In this document: piece after piece, positions 17,436-28,348 of the stretch
Layout: each line of letters starts with the position of its first letter
Numbering within the stretch: position 1 is the first letter of the stretch
Assembly: GCA_958402795.1 (NCBI GenBank)
Contig: CATXUX010000002.1
Coordinates: 1-64,000, forward strand
Direction of reading: 5' to 3'
DNA length: 64,000 nucleotides
From: an uncultured Lachnospiraceae bacterium
GTDB taxonomy: Bacteria; Bacillota; Clostridia; Lachnospirales; Lachnospiraceae
Translations under genes and position numbers: made by a program
Notes under the pieces: model-generated
Database searches by the model: none
What the model was told of the DNA's origin: nothing
The model's input: only the letters and a program-made list of their open reading frames with translations

Positions 17436-20400
17436 ATGCAAAAATTACGAAAAACACTATCCCTGCTTCTGGCAATGACGATGCTTCTGACATTGCCGGG
17501 AATCTCTGCCGGTGCAGCAGATACGGATGCGCTTCCGGCAGGAGAGGAGACTGTTGTATCTGACGATATTTCTGCAGACAGCAGCGTTCCGGCTGGAGAT
17601 GACGCAGTGTCGGGTGCAGCCGGTGAAACCGTTTCTCAGAAAACACCGGAATCGGTAGATACGACGGGGAAGACACCGGAAGACACAGCGGCTGCAGCGG
17701 AGGATGGGACAGCGAAGCAGACTGCGGCCACAGAAGGGACGGCAGAAGCTACAGAGGCTGATCAGGCGGCGATTCCTGCGGCGCAGAGCGAGGAGGAGAA
17801 GACAGAGGACGGGGAGGATACGGAAATTCCGGGAAATGCTGTTGAGAAACTTCTTGCAGAAGCAGAAGCGGGCGATACGGTGATCCTGCATTCCAACGAC
17901 GTGCATGGAGCGATTGACGGATACGCCTATATTGCGGGAGTCCGTGATCTGCTGGAAAAAAACGGCGTGAATGTTATTCTGGCAGATGCCGGCGACTATT
18001 CTCAGGGAACCACCTATGTCAGCACGACCAAGGGCGCGGACGCCGTGACGATGATGAATGCAGCGGGATACGATGTGGCGACGCTTGGCAACCATGAATT
18101 TGACTATGGGTATGCGCAGTTAAAAGCGAATCTGGGCAAAGCGGCCTTCAAGGTAGTCTGCGCCGACGTTCTGGAAAACGGAAGTACGATTTACGACGGC
18201 TGTACGATTATCGAAAAGGGCGGCGTTAAGATCGGATTCTTCGGCCTGGAGACACCGGAGGCACAGACAAAGGCAAATCCGTCTCTCATTCAGGGACTGA
18301 CGTTCCTTGCAGGACAAGAGATGTATACCTGCGCGCAGCAGCAGGCAGACGCACTGAAAGCGGCAGGCGCAGATGTTGTGGTTGGACTGGTACACCTGGG
18401 CGTGGACGCGGAATCTGCACCGAACAGATCCTATGACCTGTGGAACAATATGAAGGGAGTAGACTTCCTTATCGACGGTCATTCTCATACGGTGATGACC
18501 AAGGGAGATAATGGCGAATCGATCCAGTCTACAGGTACTGCATTTGCAAATATCGGATATGTTCTGATTGACAAGGACACGAAGAAAATCGAATCAAACG
18601 GACTGATTCCGGTAGATGAAAGTGTTCCGACGAATGCGGATGTCGTAGCAGCAGCGCAGACGATTATTAAACGCGTAGATGCGGAGTATGATGTTACGTT
18701 CGCAAAGAGCGAGGTGGATCTGAACGGTGACCGGGAGCCGGGAAACCGGACGGAGGAAACCAACCTCGGCGACCTGATCACAGACGCGATGATGTGGGCA
18801 ATCCAGAAGGATGAAGGCAGCATTACAGTACCAGAGGAAAATGTGGTGGCGATCACCAACGGAGGCGGTATCCGTGCGTGGATTCATGCAGGAGATATTA
18901 CGAAGAATGACATCAATACGGTACTGCCGTTTGGCAATACGCTTGCTGTCGTGTATGTTACCGGCGCAGAGCTTCTGGAAGCGCTGGAAGCATCTACCTA
19001 CTGCACACCGGTTTCCATCGGCGGATTCCCGCAGGCGGCTGGAATTGAATTTACAATTGACACGACGAAAGCATATGATGCAAACGAGGAAACCTATCCG
19101 GGATCTACCTATTACGGCCCGAAGTCGATCAACCGTGTGACGATCGACAGTGTGAATGGACAGCCGTTTGATGAAGACGCTACCTATGCGGTCATTACAA
19201 ATGATTTCTGTGCGGCAGGAGGAGATACGTACTATGCATTCGCAAGCGCTTCTTCTCAGTTTGATACCGGAATGGCGCTTGACGAGATCCTCATGAATTA
19301 TATTACTGAGGAACTGAACGGCGTGGTAGGTCAGGAATATGCAGAACCGCGCGGAAGCATCAACGTCATCGTAGAAGAAGATGAGGATGATGGGAAAATC
19401 GTGATCGGTGGTCTGGATCTGAATGTCTGGATGACGAAATACGGCAATGTCTATACAGACTGCCAGGCAACAGATTTCTTTGATAAAATGGGATATACAT
19501 GGGGCGATCTGGTAACGGTGCGGTTCCTTGATCAGGAGCTTGTGCTTCCGGTTGTGCCGACTTACTCTTATGTGGATTCCGGAGAACCGGCGATCATTAT
19601 TGAAAAGCGTGACGACGGAACACCGACCGGATATCTTTCCATGGCGATCAATATGGGGAACTTCGCTTCTACCTACGGAATCGCGGAGAAACATACGAAC
19701 GATGACGGCACGGTTTACTGGACGGCCTGCGACGGCGTAGAATTTCCGGTGGAAGTCAGCTTCGAGATGGCAGAGCAGGGCGGTTATATGGCAGAGTATT
19801 TGCTGCACGATCTGACACGCACCAATAACCGGGAAGACTATGCAGATCTTTCCGATGAAGAATTTGCAAACTTCCGTGTGATCAGCACGACCGGTATGGG
19901 AGAGAATGTCCTTTATCGTACATCTTCCCCAATCAATCCGGAACTGGGCAGAAACGAGTATGCAGATGCGGCGATCAAGAAAGCGGGCGTGACGGTGATC
20001 ATGAACCTTGCCGATGATGAAGAAACGGCACAGACTTACGAAGGATTTGACGACAGTTATTATTCCGGACAGAAGGTAATTTACCTGAATCTGGGAGTTG
20101 ATTTCAGCGAGCAGTCGTTCAGAGATGGACTGGCGAAAGGACTCCGGTTCTTCGCAGAAAATCCGGGAACCTATGCGGTTCACTGCACAGAAGGCAAGGA
20201 CCGGGCAGGATTTGTTTCTGCACTGCTGGAATGCCTGATGGGCGCGACCTATGATGAGGTTGTGGAAGATTACATGGTTTCCTACATCAATTACTATGGC
20301 GTGGAAAAAGGCTCTGAAAAGTATCAGGCAATCGCAGACAGCAATATCGTGAAAACATTAAAGAATGCATTTGGTGTGGATGACCTTACAAAGGCAGATC

Positions 20401-20744
20401 TCTCTGCAGAAGCGAAGGGATATCTCAAAGAAATCGGCATGACCGATTCCGAGATCAACGCACTGATGGTGAACCTTGGCTATGATGTGTGCGCTGCAAA
20501 TGGCCACTCATACAAAGACGGCGTATGCACGGTATGCGGCGCGAAGGACCCGGCTTATGCAGCTCCCGGAAAGCAGGATAATAAAAAGCCATCCAAGACA
20601 AATACAAGCACAAAAGCGGACAAGAAGACTTCGGCAAAGACCGGAGATGAAAGTACAGTAGGACTTTATGCGGTGCTGTGTATGCTTTCTGCCTGCGGCG
20701 TGGCAGTTGCCGTGCGCAGGAAAAAAGAAAACGGTGCAGAATAG
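17436..20744 (+). CDS. Cell-surface 5'-nucleotidase fused to a tyrosine-phosphatase domain
   Basis: 1102 residues, exported. A signal peptide (1-29, LLLAMTMLLTLPGISAGAA) is followed by a low-complexity Ala/Glu/Thr region (30-145). Next comes a UshA-type metallophosphoesterase with HSNDVHG (about 151) and GNHEFDYG (about 221), then the 5'-nucleotidase C-terminal substrate domain with TNGGGIR and NDFCAAGGDTY. A beta-rich domain (about 655-745, TKYGNVYTD and AINMGNFAS) resembles the C-terminal barrel of SAM hydroxide adenosyltransferases. Then comes a PTP-like domain (about 780-960) whose P-loop HCTEGKDR (914-921) has the C-x5-R signature. The end has a KTGDES motif (from 1068), a hydrophobic segment and RRKK, so a sortase-type anchor is likely. 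It probably scavenges phosphate or nucleosides outside the cell. Start follows AAGGAG. Confidence 0.88.
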   Translation: MQKLRKTLSLLLAMTMLLTLPGISAGAADTDALPAGEETVVSDDISADSSVPAGDDAVSGAAGETVSQKTPESVDTTGKTPEDTAAAAEDGTAKQTAATEGTAEATEADQAAIPAAQSEEEKTEDGEDTEIPGNAVEKLLAEAEAGDTVILHSNDVHGAIDGYAYIAGVRDLLEKNGVNVILADAGDYSQGTTYVSTTKGADAVTMMNAAGYDVATLGNHEFDYGYAQLKANLGKAAFKVVCADVLENGSTIYDGCTIIEKGGVKIGFFGLETPEAQTKANPSLIQGLTFLAGQEMYTCAQQQADALKAAGADVVVGLVHLGVDAESAPNRSYDLWNNMKGVDFLIDGHSHTVMTKGDNGESIQSTGTAFANIGYVLIDKDTKKIESNGLIPVDESVPTNADVVAAAQTIIKRVDAEYDVTFAKSEVDLNGDREPGNRTEETNLGDLITDAMMWAIQKDEGSITVPEENVVAITNGGGIRAWIHAGDITKNDINTVLPFGNTLAVVYVTGAELLEALEASTYCTPVSIGGFPQAAGIEFTIDTTKAYDANEETYPGSTYYGPKSINRVTIDSVNGQPFDEDATYAVITNDFCAAGGDTYYAFASASSQFDTGMALDEILMNYITEELNGVVGQEYAEPRGSINVIVEEDEDDGKIVIGGLDLNVWMTKYGNVYTDCQATDFFDKMGYTWGDLVTVRFLDQELVLPVVPTYSYVDSGEPAIIIEKRDDGTPTGYLSMAINMGNFASTYGIAEKHTNDDGTVYWTACDGVEFPVEVSFEMAEQGGYMAEYLLHDLTRTNNREDYADLSDEEFANFRVISTTGMGENVLYRTSSPINPELGRNEYADAAIKKAGVTVIMNLADDEETAQTYEGFDDSYYSGQKVIYLNLGVDFSEQSFRDGLAKGLRFFAENPGTYAVHCTEGKDRAGFVSALLECLMGATYDEVVEDYMVSYINYYGVEKGSEKYQAIADSNIVKTLKNAFGVDDLTKADLSAEAKGYLKEIGMTDSEINALMVNLGYDVCAANGHSYKDGVCTVCGAKDPAYAAPGKQDNKKPSKTNTSTKADKKTSAKTGDESTVGLYAVLCMLSACGVAVAVRRKKENGAE

Positions 20745-20779
20745 AAAAATGAGTTTCGGATAGAAACTGCGGAATGCCG

Positions 20780-20812
20780 TGGGCGCTTCACCTTTTGGGT
20801 GGGCGCCCTTTG
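20780..20812 (+). terminator. Probable terminator after the surface nucleotidase gene
   Basis: A GC-rich hairpin (GGGCGCTTCACC / GGGTGGGCGCCC, imperfect) with a short T-run, about 40 bp after the stop codon. Confidence 0.6.
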
Positions 20813-20873
20813 CAGTATATAGTTCCTATTCACGGTCACCACACCAGCATGTGTAAAAAAGATGAAAAAAGCC

Positions 20874-20902
20874 TTGACTTTCGGGGAAAAACGTAATAAA
20901 CT
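20874..20902 (+). promoter_or_regulatory. Promoter of the rpsL-rpsG-fusA operon
   Basis: TTGACT (20874-20879), a 17-bp spacer and TAAACT (20897-20902). A leader of about 115 bases follows with a small hairpin (AGATAATG/CATTATCT near 20950-20970). No known riboswitch class is recognised in it. Confidence 0.75.
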
Positions 20903-21023
20903 AGTTGGGCGTGCATGAGAATGCATCAGATTTTCGTGCGCAAATTTTAGATAATGACACATTATCTGCAGCCACCTCTGCCGGAGGGCAGGGGCAACGA
21001 ATATCATAGGAGGTGAAAAAAGA

Positions 21024-21446
21024 ATGCCAACATTTAACCAGTTAGTTAGAAAAGGACGTCAGACTTCTGAGAAGAAATCTACGGCACCGGCACTTCAGAA
21101 AGGATACAACTCCCTGAAGAAGCGTGCGACGAATGAATCCGCACCGCAGAAGAGAGGTGTATGTACAGCAGTTAAGACCGCTACACCGAAGAAGCCGAAC
21201 TCAGCTCTGAGAAAGATCGCCAGAGTACGTCTGTCTAACGGAATCGAAGTAACGAGCTACATTCCGGGCGAAGGACACAACCTTCAGGAGCATAGCGTTG
21301 TTATGATCCGTGGAGGAAGAGTAAAGGACCTGCCTGGTACAAGATATCACATCATCCGTGGTACGCTGGATACCGCAGGCGTTGCGAAGAGAAGACAGGC
21401 GCGTTCCAAGTATGGCGCGAAGCGTCCGAAAGACGCAAAGAAGTAA
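21024..21446 (+). CDS. rpsL: 30S ribosomal protein S12
   Basis: Decoding-centre protein of the small subunit, 140 residues. The conserved [11 protein letters not shown] segment and the [11 protein letters not shown] segment are both intact, so the classical streptomycin-sensitive lysines appear unmutated. The start follows AGGAGGTG. First gene of the str operon; 168 bases separate it from rpsG, longer than usual. Confidence 0.98.
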   Translation: MPTFNQLVRKGRQTSEKKSTAPALQKGYNSLKKRATNESAPQKRGVCTAVKTATPKKPNSALRKIARVRLSNGIEVTSYIPGEGHNLQEHSVVMIRGGRVKDLPGTRYHIIRGTLDTAGVAKRRQARSKYGAKRPKDAKK

Positions 21447-21563
21447 GTAACTGTTGTTAAATCGTATCACAAACAGAACTATGATTATCGTAGGTTGCAG
21501 GTTTATGTGACCACGAGCACATGCAGTGCATTTCCATAGAGAGACACATGTGAGTACCGATGA

Positions 21564-22085
<522 letters not shown>

Positions 22086-22097
22086 CAGGAGGCAACA

Positions 22098-24212
22098 ATG
22101 GCTGGGAGAGAATATCCATTAGAGAGAACCAGGAACATCGGTATCATGGCGCATATCGACGCAGGTAAGACGACGCTGACAGAGCGTATTCTTTACTATA
22201 CCGGTGTGAACTATAAGATTGGTGATACTCACGAGGGTACTGCGACCATGGACTGGATGGAGCAGGAGCAGGAGAGAGGTATCACGATTACCTCAGCAGC
22301 TACGACATGTCACTGGACTTTGGAGGAGCAGACGAAGCCAAAGCCGGGCGCCCTGGAACACCGTATCAATATCATTGATACACCGGGACACGTTGACTTT
22401 ACCGTAGAGGTTGAGCGTTCACTTCGTGTACTGGACGGCGCTGTAGGTGTATTCTGTGCAAAGGGTGGCGTTGAGCCACAGTCAGAAAACGTATGGCGTC
22501 AGGCGGACACATACAATGTACCGAGAATGGCATTCATTAACAAGATGGACATTCTGGGAGCTGATTTCTACAATGCAGTGGATCAGATCCGGACAAGACT
22601 TGGAAAGAATGCAATCTGTCTTCAGCTGCCGATCGGCAAGGAAGACGACTTTAAAGGAATCATCGATCTGATGGAGATGAAAGCCTACATCTATCACGAT
22701 GAAAAGGGTGATGACATTTCCGTGGAAGAGATTCCGGATGAGATGAAGGATGACGCAGAGCTTTACCACACCGAGCTGGTAGAGAAGATCTGTGAGCTGG
22801 ATGACGATCTGATGATGGAGTATCTGGAAGGTGAAGAGCCGTCCATCGATGATCTGAAGAGAGTTCTCAGAAAAGCAACATGCGAGTGTACGGCTGTACC
22901 GGTATGCTGCGGTTCTGCGTATAGAAACAAAGGTGTGCAGAAGCTGCTGGATGCAGTTGTAGAGTTTATGCCGGCTCCGACGGATATCCCGCCGATCCAC
23001 GGCGTAGATGAGGATGGCAACGATGTCGTAAGACATTCTTCCGATGAGGAGCCGTTCTCTGCACTGGCATTTAAGATCATGACAGATCCGTTCGTAGGAA
23101 AGCTGGCTTATTTCCGCGTATATTCAGGAACCTGCAATTCCGGTTCTTATGTACTCAACGCGACAAAGAATAAGAAAGAGCGTATCGGACGTATTCTGCA
23201 GATGCATGCAAACAAGAGACAGGAACTGGATAAGGTATATTCCGGAGACATCGCTGCTGCGATCGGATTTAAGAACACCACGACCGGTGATACGATCTGT
23301 GACGAACAGCATCCGGTAATCCTTGAGTCCATGGAATTCCCGGAACCGGTTATCGAGCTCGCGATCGAGCCGAAGACAAAGGCTTCCCAGGGTAAACTTG
23401 GCGAGTCCCTTGCAAAACTGGCAGAGGAAGACCCGACATTCCGCGCTCACACAGATGCGGAGACCGGACAGACGATCATCGCCGGTATGGGCGAGCTCCA
23501 TCTGGAGATTATCGTAGACCGTCTGCTGCGTGAGTTCAAGGTAGAAGCGAACGTAGGCGCGCCGCAGGTTGCATATAAAGAAACAATCACTGTACCGTCA
23601 GATATTGACAGTAAGTACGCGAAGCAGTCCGGTGGACGTGGACAGTACGGACACTGTAAAGTACGGTTCGAGCCAATGGATGTCAATGGAGAAGAGACAT
23701 ACAAGTTCGATACCGAGGTTGTCGGCGGTTCGATTCCGAAGGAATATATCCCGGCAGTTGGCGAAGGTATCGAGGATGCGATGAAATCCGGTATTCTGGG
23801 AGGATTCCCGGTTGTCGGTGTTCACGCTACGGTATATGACGGTTCTTACCATGAAGTCGACTCCAGTGAGATGGCATTCCACATCGCAGGATCCCTTGCA
23901 TTCAAGGATGCGATGAAGCAGGGCAAACCGGTACTTCTTGAGCCGATCATGAAAGTGGAAGTTACGATGCCGGAAGAATATATGGGAGATATCATCGGAG
24001 ACATCAATTCACGCCGTGGCCGTATTGAAGGTATGGACGACCTTGGCGGCGGAAAGATTGTCCGCGGATATGTGCCGTTGTCCGAGATGTTCGGATATTC
24101 GACCGACCTTCGCTCCAGAACACAGGGACGTGGTAACTACTCCATGTTCTTTGAGAAGTATGAGCCGGTACCGAAATCCGTACAGGAAAAGGTATTGTCC
24201 AATAAAAATTGA
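22098..24212 (+). CDS. fusA: Translation elongation factor G
   Basis: GTPase that drives translocation on the ribosome, 704 residues. The G1 motif [10 protein letters not shown]2 GITITSAA, G3 DTPGHVDF and G4 NKMD are intact, followed by domains II-V (domain IV has GGRGQYGH). An AGGAGG site precedes the ATG. It is co-transcribed with rpsL and rpsG. Confidence 0.98.
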   Translation: MAGREYPLERTRNIGIMAHIDAGKTTLTERILYYTGVNYKIGDTHEGTATMDWMEQEQERGITITSAATTCHWTLEEQTKPKPGALEHRINIIDTPGHVDFTVEVERSLRVLDGAVGVFCAKGGVEPQSENVWRQADTYNVPRMAFINKMDILGADFYNAVDQIRTRLGKNAICLQLPIGKEDDFKGIIDLMEMKAYIYHDEKGDDISVEEIPDEMKDDAELYHTELVEKICELDDDLMMEYLEGEEPSIDDLKRVLRKATCECTAVPVCCGSAYRNKGVQKLLDAVVEFMPAPTDIPPIHGVDEDGNDVVRHSSDEEPFSALAFKIMTDPFVGKLAYFRVYSGTCNSGSYVLNATKNKKERIGRILQMHANKRQELDKVYSGDIAAAIGFKNTTTGDTICDEQHPVILESMEFPEPVIELAIEPKTKASQGKLGESLAKLAEEDPTFRAHTDAETGQTIIAGMGELHLEIIVDRLLREFKVEANVGAPQVAYKETITVPSDIDSKYAKQSGGRGQYGHCKVRFEPMDVNGEETYKFDTEVVGGSIPKEYIPAVGEGIEDAMKSGILGGFPVVGVHATVYDGSYHEVDSSEMAFHIAGSLAFKDAMKQGKPVLLEPIMKVEVTMPEEYMGDIIGDINSRRGRIEGMDDLGGGKIVRGYVPLSEMFGYSTDLRSRTQGRGNYSMFFEKYEPVPKSVQEKVLSNKN

Positions 24213-24262
24213 TAACTGCCTGAGGAATGGCAAAAATATTGCCATAAATCATAAGAAAAGGC

Positions 24263-24291
24263 TTGAAAAACGGCTGACTTTGAAATATAAT
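24263..24291 (+). promoter_or_regulatory. Separate promoter for tuf
   Basis: TTGAAA (24263-24268), exactly 17 bp and a perfect TATAAT (24286-24291), in the 153-bp gap between fusA and tuf. It gives tuf its own strong transcription on top of operon read-through. Confidence 0.8.
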
Positions 24292-24365
24292 CAAAGTTAG
24301 CCAAGCAAAGCGAAACTATATAAATGCCTGAAAAACAGGTGACATTGTTAAGGAGGACATTCAAA

Positions 24366-25553
24366 ATGGCTAAAGCTAAATTTGAAAGAACGAAACCGCA
24401 TTGTAATATTGGTACCATCGGCCACGTTGACCATGGTAAAACAACTCTGACAGCAGCTATTACAAAAGTTCTGTCCCACAGAGTTGAAGGAAACGCAGAG
24501 GTAGCTTTCGATAACATCGATAAGGCTCCGGAAGAGAGAGAGCGTGGAATCACAATTTCTACTGCTCACGTTGAGTATGAGACAGAGAGACGTCACTATG
24601 CACACGTTGACTGCCCGGGACATGCTGACTACGTTAAGAACATGATCACTGGTGCTGCTCAGATGGACGGCGCTATCCTTGTAGTTGCTGCTACAGATGG
24701 TGTTATGGCTCAGACAAAGGAACACATCCTTCTGTCCCGTCAGGTTAACGTTCCGTACATCGTTGTATTCCTGAACAAGTGCGATATGGTTGATGATGAA
24801 GAACTGATCGAACTGGTTGAGATGGAAGTAAACGAAGTTCTGGAAGAGTATGAATTTACTGATTGCCCGATCATTAAGGGATCCGCTCTGAAGGCTCTGG
24901 AAGATCCGGACGGAGAGTGGGGAGACAAGATCATGGAACTGATGGATACGGTTGATGAGTATATCCCGGATCCGGAGCGTGATACAGATAAGCCGTTCCT
25001 GATGCCTGTAGAGGACGTATTCTCTATTACCGGACGTGGTACCGTTGCTACCGGCCGTGTAGAGCGTGGTACACTTCACATGAACGATGAAGTAGAAATC
25101 ATCGGTATTCATGACGATGTAAGAAAGACAGTTGTAACTGGTATCGAGATGTTCCGTAAGCTTCTTGATGAGGCTCGTGCAGGAGATAACATTGGTGCTT
25201 TGCTTCGTGGCGTTCAGAGAACTGAGATCGAAAGAGGTCAGGTTCTGATCAAACCAGGTACTGTAAAGTGCCACAAGAAGTTCACATGCCAGGTATACGT
25301 ACTGACAAAGGATGAAGGCGGACGTCATACACCGTTCTTCAACAACTACAGACCGCAGTTCTATTTCAGAACAACGGACGTTACAGGTGTTTGCGATCTG
25401 CCGGAAGGCATTGAGATGTGCATGCCTGGAGATAACGTAGAGATGACAGTTGAACTGATTCATCCGGTAGCTATGGAGGAAGGTCTTCGTTTCGCTATCC
25501 GTGAAGGCGGACGTACAGTAGGATCAGGTACCGTAGCTAAGATTATTGAGTAA
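24366..25553 (+). CDS. tuf: Translation elongation factor Tu
   Basis: Delivers aminoacyl-tRNA to the ribosome, 395 residues. G1 is GHVDHGKTT, followed by [12 protein letters not shown] and NKCDM. The ATG at 24366 ([14 protein letters not shown]) has GGAGG eight bases upstream; an in-frame ATG 42 bases earlier is ignored. Its codon choice is more T-ending than its neighbours (GCT, GTT, GGT), as expected for very high expression. An intrinsic terminator follows. Confidence 0.98.
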   Translation: MAKAKFERTKPHCNIGTIGHVDHGKTTLTAAITKVLSHRVEGNAEVAFDNIDKAPEERERGITISTAHVEYETERRHYAHVDCPGHADYVKNMITGAAQMDGAILVVAATDGVMAQTKEHILLSRQVNVPYIVVFLNKCDMVDDEELIELVEMEVNEVLEEYEFTDCPIIKGSALKALEDPDGEWGDKIMELMDTVDEYIPDPERDTDKPFLMPVEDVFSITGRGTVATGRVERGTLHMNDEVEIIGIHDDVRKTVVTGIEMFRKLLDEARAGDNIGALLRGVQRTEIERGQVLIKPGTVKCHKKFTCQVYVLTKDEGGRHTPFFNNYRPQFYFRTTDVTGVCDLPEGIEMCMPGDNVEMTVELIHPVAMEEGLRFAIREGGRTVGSGTVAKIIE

Positions 25554-25575
25554 TCAATAGCCATAGGAATAATAG

Positions 25576-25619
25576 ACAGACCAAGGGAAAGAACTTATAT
25601 TTTTCCCTTGGTCTGTTTT
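25576..25619 (+). terminator. Intrinsic terminator after tuf
   Basis: A perfect stem (ACAGACCAAGGGAAA / TTTCCCTTGGTCTGT) followed by TTTT closes the operon. Confidence 0.9.
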
Positions 25620-25763
25620 GTTATAACAGGGAATTGCTGCCAGATAAAATAGACAGGAAATGTTGACAATAATATAGCAAAATGTTATAAAGAACATAAA
25701 AGCACAGAAAAAAATAAAGTGTGCAGCAGCGGCGTCACCGCTGATAAAGGAGAATTCATTGTT

Positions 25764-27056
25764 ATGGCAGGTGCGGTTATTCTACAAGTAATTTTGATCT
25801 TTCTCAACGCAACGTTTGCGAGTGCCGAGATCGCGGTTTTGTCGATGGACGAGAAGCGGCTGAAGCATCTGGCGTCTGAGGGAGATAAGAGAGCGCAAAA
25901 ACTATCGGCGCTGACAGAGCAGCCGTCACGGTTTCTCGCGACGATCCAGGTCGCGATCACGCTGGCAGGTCTGCTGGGAAGTGCGTTTGCCGCAGAGAAT
26001 TTTGCTGATCCGCTGGTAGCGGCGCTGGTGAGGATCGGCGTAAAGATTCCCAAGAGTGTGCTGAAGTCGGCGGCTGTGTTTGTGATCACACTGATCCTGG
26101 CATACTTCAATCTCGTATTCGGAGAGCTTGTGCCAAAACGGGTTGCGATGAAGAAAGCAGACTCTATGGCACTTGGCATGGCGGGACTGCTCCACGGCGT
26201 TTCTAAAGTGTTCGCACCGATCGTCTGGCTGCTGACGATGTCGACAAACCTTGTTTTGAGACTGATGCGGATCAATCCGGAGGAAGAGGAAGAGAAGGTG
26301 ACGGAAGAGGAGATCCGTATGCTTCTGATGGAGGGAACGGAGCAGGGAACGATTCCGGCGGAAGAGCATGAAATGATTCAAAATGTCTTTGAGTTCAACG
26401 ATATTGAAGTTGAGGAGATCTGTACGCACAGGCGGGATCTTGTCTGGCTGTCATTAAAAGATGATGACGCGGTATGGGAGCAGACGATTTCGGAGAGTTA
26501 TCATACGCATTATCCTGTCTGCGGAGAAAATAAGGACGACGTGATCGGTGTGCTGGATACGAAGGATTATTTCCGCGCGGCGGACCGTTCCAGGGAAGCG
26601 ATTATGGAATATGGACTGGACAGACCTCATTTTATTCCGGAGACGATGAAAGCCAATATCCTGTTCCGGCAGATGAAGCAGATCCGGAATTATTTCGCTG
26701 TGATTCTGGACGAATATGGGGGTCTTTCCGGTATCATTACGCTGCATGACCTGATGGAGGCTCTGGTAGGTGATCTGGATGATGAGGAAGAGCCGGAACG
26801 TCCGGAGGATATCGTGCAGGAGGAGGAGAAGCACTGGCGGATCCAGGGGTGTGCAGATCTGGAAGAGGTGCAGGAAAAGCTGAAAGTGAAACTTCCAACG
26901 GATACTTATGATACCTTTAGTGGATTTGTCTGCGGCATCATCGGAAGAGTACCGGATGAGGGCGAGACATTTCTCTGCCGGTATGAAAATCTGGAGATTG
27001 AGGTGCTCTGGGTAGAACGCCATATCATCGGAGAATGCGTGGTAACGCTGCTGTAA
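25764..27056 (+). CDS. CNNM/CorC-HlyC family membrane protein (first of two)
   Basis: A membrane protein of about 430 residues, often called hemolysin-like but probably a Mg/Co-related transporter or regulator. The N-terminal DUF21/CNNM domain has four hydrophobic segments (about 1-145, with ATFASAEIAVLSMDEKR and FGELVPKRVA). A CBS pair follows (about 205-325, TEEEIRMLLMEG before it, ILDEYGGLSGIIT in the second CBS), then a CorC_HlyC domain at the end. The ATG at 25764 follows AAGGAG at a slightly long spacing. Its stop codon sits in the loop of a large hairpin. Confidence 0.88.
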   Translation: MAGAVILQVILIFLNATFASAEIAVLSMDEKRLKHLASEGDKRAQKLSALTEQPSRFLATIQVAITLAGLLGSAFAAENFADPLVAALVRIGVKIPKSVLKSAAVFVITLILAYFNLVFGELVPKRVAMKKADSMALGMAGLLHGVSKVFAPIVWLLTMSTNLVLRLMRINPEEEEEKVTEEEIRMLLMEGTEQGTIPAEEHEMIQNVFEFNDIEVEEICTHRRDLVWLSLKDDDAVWEQTISESYHTHYPVCGENKDDVIGVLDTKDYFRAADRSREAIMEYGLDRPHFIPETMKANILFRQMKQIRNYFAVILDEYGGLSGIITLHDLMEALVGDLDDEEEPERPEDIVQEEEKHWRIQGCADLEEVQEKLKVKLPTDTYDTFSGFVCGIIGRVPDEGETFLCRYENLEIEVLWVERHIIGECVVTLL

Positions 27057-27077
27057 GCGGCAGCGTTACCACGCATT
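27034..27077 (+). terminator. Long hairpin over the 3' end of the CNNM gene
   Basis: An 18-bp perfect inverted repeat (AATGCGTGGTAACGCTGC and its complement, with the stop codon in the loop) has only a weak T-run. It may act as a bidirectional terminator with the convergent aminotransferase operon, or stabilise the mRNA end. Confidence 0.7.
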
Positions 27078-27109
27078 TCTGATAGATATCACAGGAAAAG
27101 AGTAATACG

Positions 27110-28327
27110 TTACTGTGCCAGTGCTTCGACAGATGACTGGAGAATCGTGTATGCCTGGTCGCAGTCTTTTTCATCAATTATGAGCGGGGGAACCATACGG
27201 ATCACATCGGAACCGATGGCGGTAACGAGGAGGTGGCGGCGGAGGCATTCGTGTTTGATATCCACTGCGTTTACCGTACCGTCAAATTCGATGCCGACGA
27301 GCAGTCCCTGTCCGCGGACTTCCTTCACATGTGGGAGATTTTTCAGCTCATCCATGAAATAAGATCCTATTTTTTTTGCGTTTCCGGCAAGATCCCGATT
27401 CAGAAGCTCGTCGATTTCTGCAAGCGCTGCCGCACAGCAGACCGGATGTCCGCCGAATGTTGTGCCGTGTGATCCGGGAGTAAATGCCGCCGCAACTTCG
27501 TTTGTAGCGCAGATCGCGCCAATCGGCATTCCGCCCCCGAGTGCTTTTGCCATAGAGACAATATCCGGTTTGATGCCGTAGTTCATGTAGCTCATTACAC
27601 TGCCGGTCCGGCACCAGCCGGTCTGAACTTCGTCGAGCAGAAGCAGCATGTCATTTTCATCGCAGAATTCACGAAGACCTTTCATAAATTCCATCGAAGC
27701 CGGATGCACGCCGCCTTCGCCCTGTACCGGTTCGATCATGATCGCGATCGTATTTTCTGTACATGCATCTTTAAAAGCCTGCAGGTCATTGTACGGTGCA
27801 TAGGAAAAGCCGTAGGTCATGGGACCGAAGCCGACCTGACAGCCGTTGCCCGGCTGGCCGGTGGCGGACATAGAGCCGAAAGTTCTCCCATGAAATCCCA
27901 TTTTGGCTGTTACGATATGGTATCGGTTCGGACCGTATTTTTCAATCCCGTATTTTCTTGCCATTTTGATCATTGCTTCATTGGCTTCGGTTCCGGAATT
28001 CTGAAAGAAGATTTTATCCATCCCGATCGTTGTGCAGACTTTTTCCGCCAGCAAAGCCTGGGGAATGGTATAGGGATAGTTGAATGTGTGCATCAGAGTT
28101 TTCGTCTGTTCCACAACGGCGTCTACCACTTTCTCATTGCAGCTTCCCGCGGAGTTTACAGCGATGCCTGCGTAAAAATCCAGATAGGCTTCCCCTTTTT
28201 CATCATAGATGTACTGATCTTTTGCGGTTTCTGCAAGAAAATCAAACCGTTCATACGTTTCGATCATATAAGTGTTTACTTTATCCTTGATATCTTGTAC
28301 AGTCAGTCCGGTGTCTGCTAATTTCAT
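27110..28327 (-). CDS. Class III aminotransferase, acetylornithine/ornithine type
   Basis: PLP-dependent transaminase of 405 residues. The PLP lysine is in SMAKALGGGMP (about residue 257), with LLLDEVQTGW before it and the EANEAMIK and GFHGRTFGS segments of the ArgD/ornithine-aminotransferase group. No arg genes lie nearby. Instead it ends an operon with a polar amino acid ABC transporter, so catabolism of an imported amino acid (ornithine, lysine or GABA type) is likelier than arginine synthesis. The start follows GGAGG. Confidence 0.88.
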   Translation of the reverse strand: MKLADTGLTVQDIKDKVNTYMIETYERFDFLAETAKDQYIYDEKGEAYLDFYAGIAVNSAGSCNEKVVDAVVEQTKTLMHTFNYPYTIPQALLAEKVCTTIGMDKIFFQNSGTEANEAMIKMARKYGIEKYGPNRYHIVTAKMGFHGRTFGSMSATGQPGNGCQVGFGPMTYGFSYAPYNDLQAFKDACTENTIAIMIEPVQGEGGVHPASMEFMKGLREFCDENDMLLLLDEVQTGWCRTGSVMSYMNYGIKPDIVSMAKALGGGMPIGAICATNEVAAAFTPGSHGTTFGGHPVCCAAALAEIDELLNRDLAGNAKKIGSYFMDELKNLPHVKEVRGQGLLVGIEFDGTVNAVDIKHECLRRHLLVTAIGSDVIRMVPPLIIDEKDCDQAYTILQSSVEALAQ

Positions 28328-28348
28328 AATGAATTTCCTCCTGAATGC

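Noticed and set aside
18594..20183. Open frame of 529 codons on the minus strand
   Set aside because: It is antisense to the nucleotidase-phosphatase gene, whose domains, signal peptide and ribosome site are convincing. The antisense product shows no family features.
24348..25463. Open frame of 371 codons antisense to tuf
   Set aside because: A shadow caused by the strong codon bias of tuf; no start site or motif.
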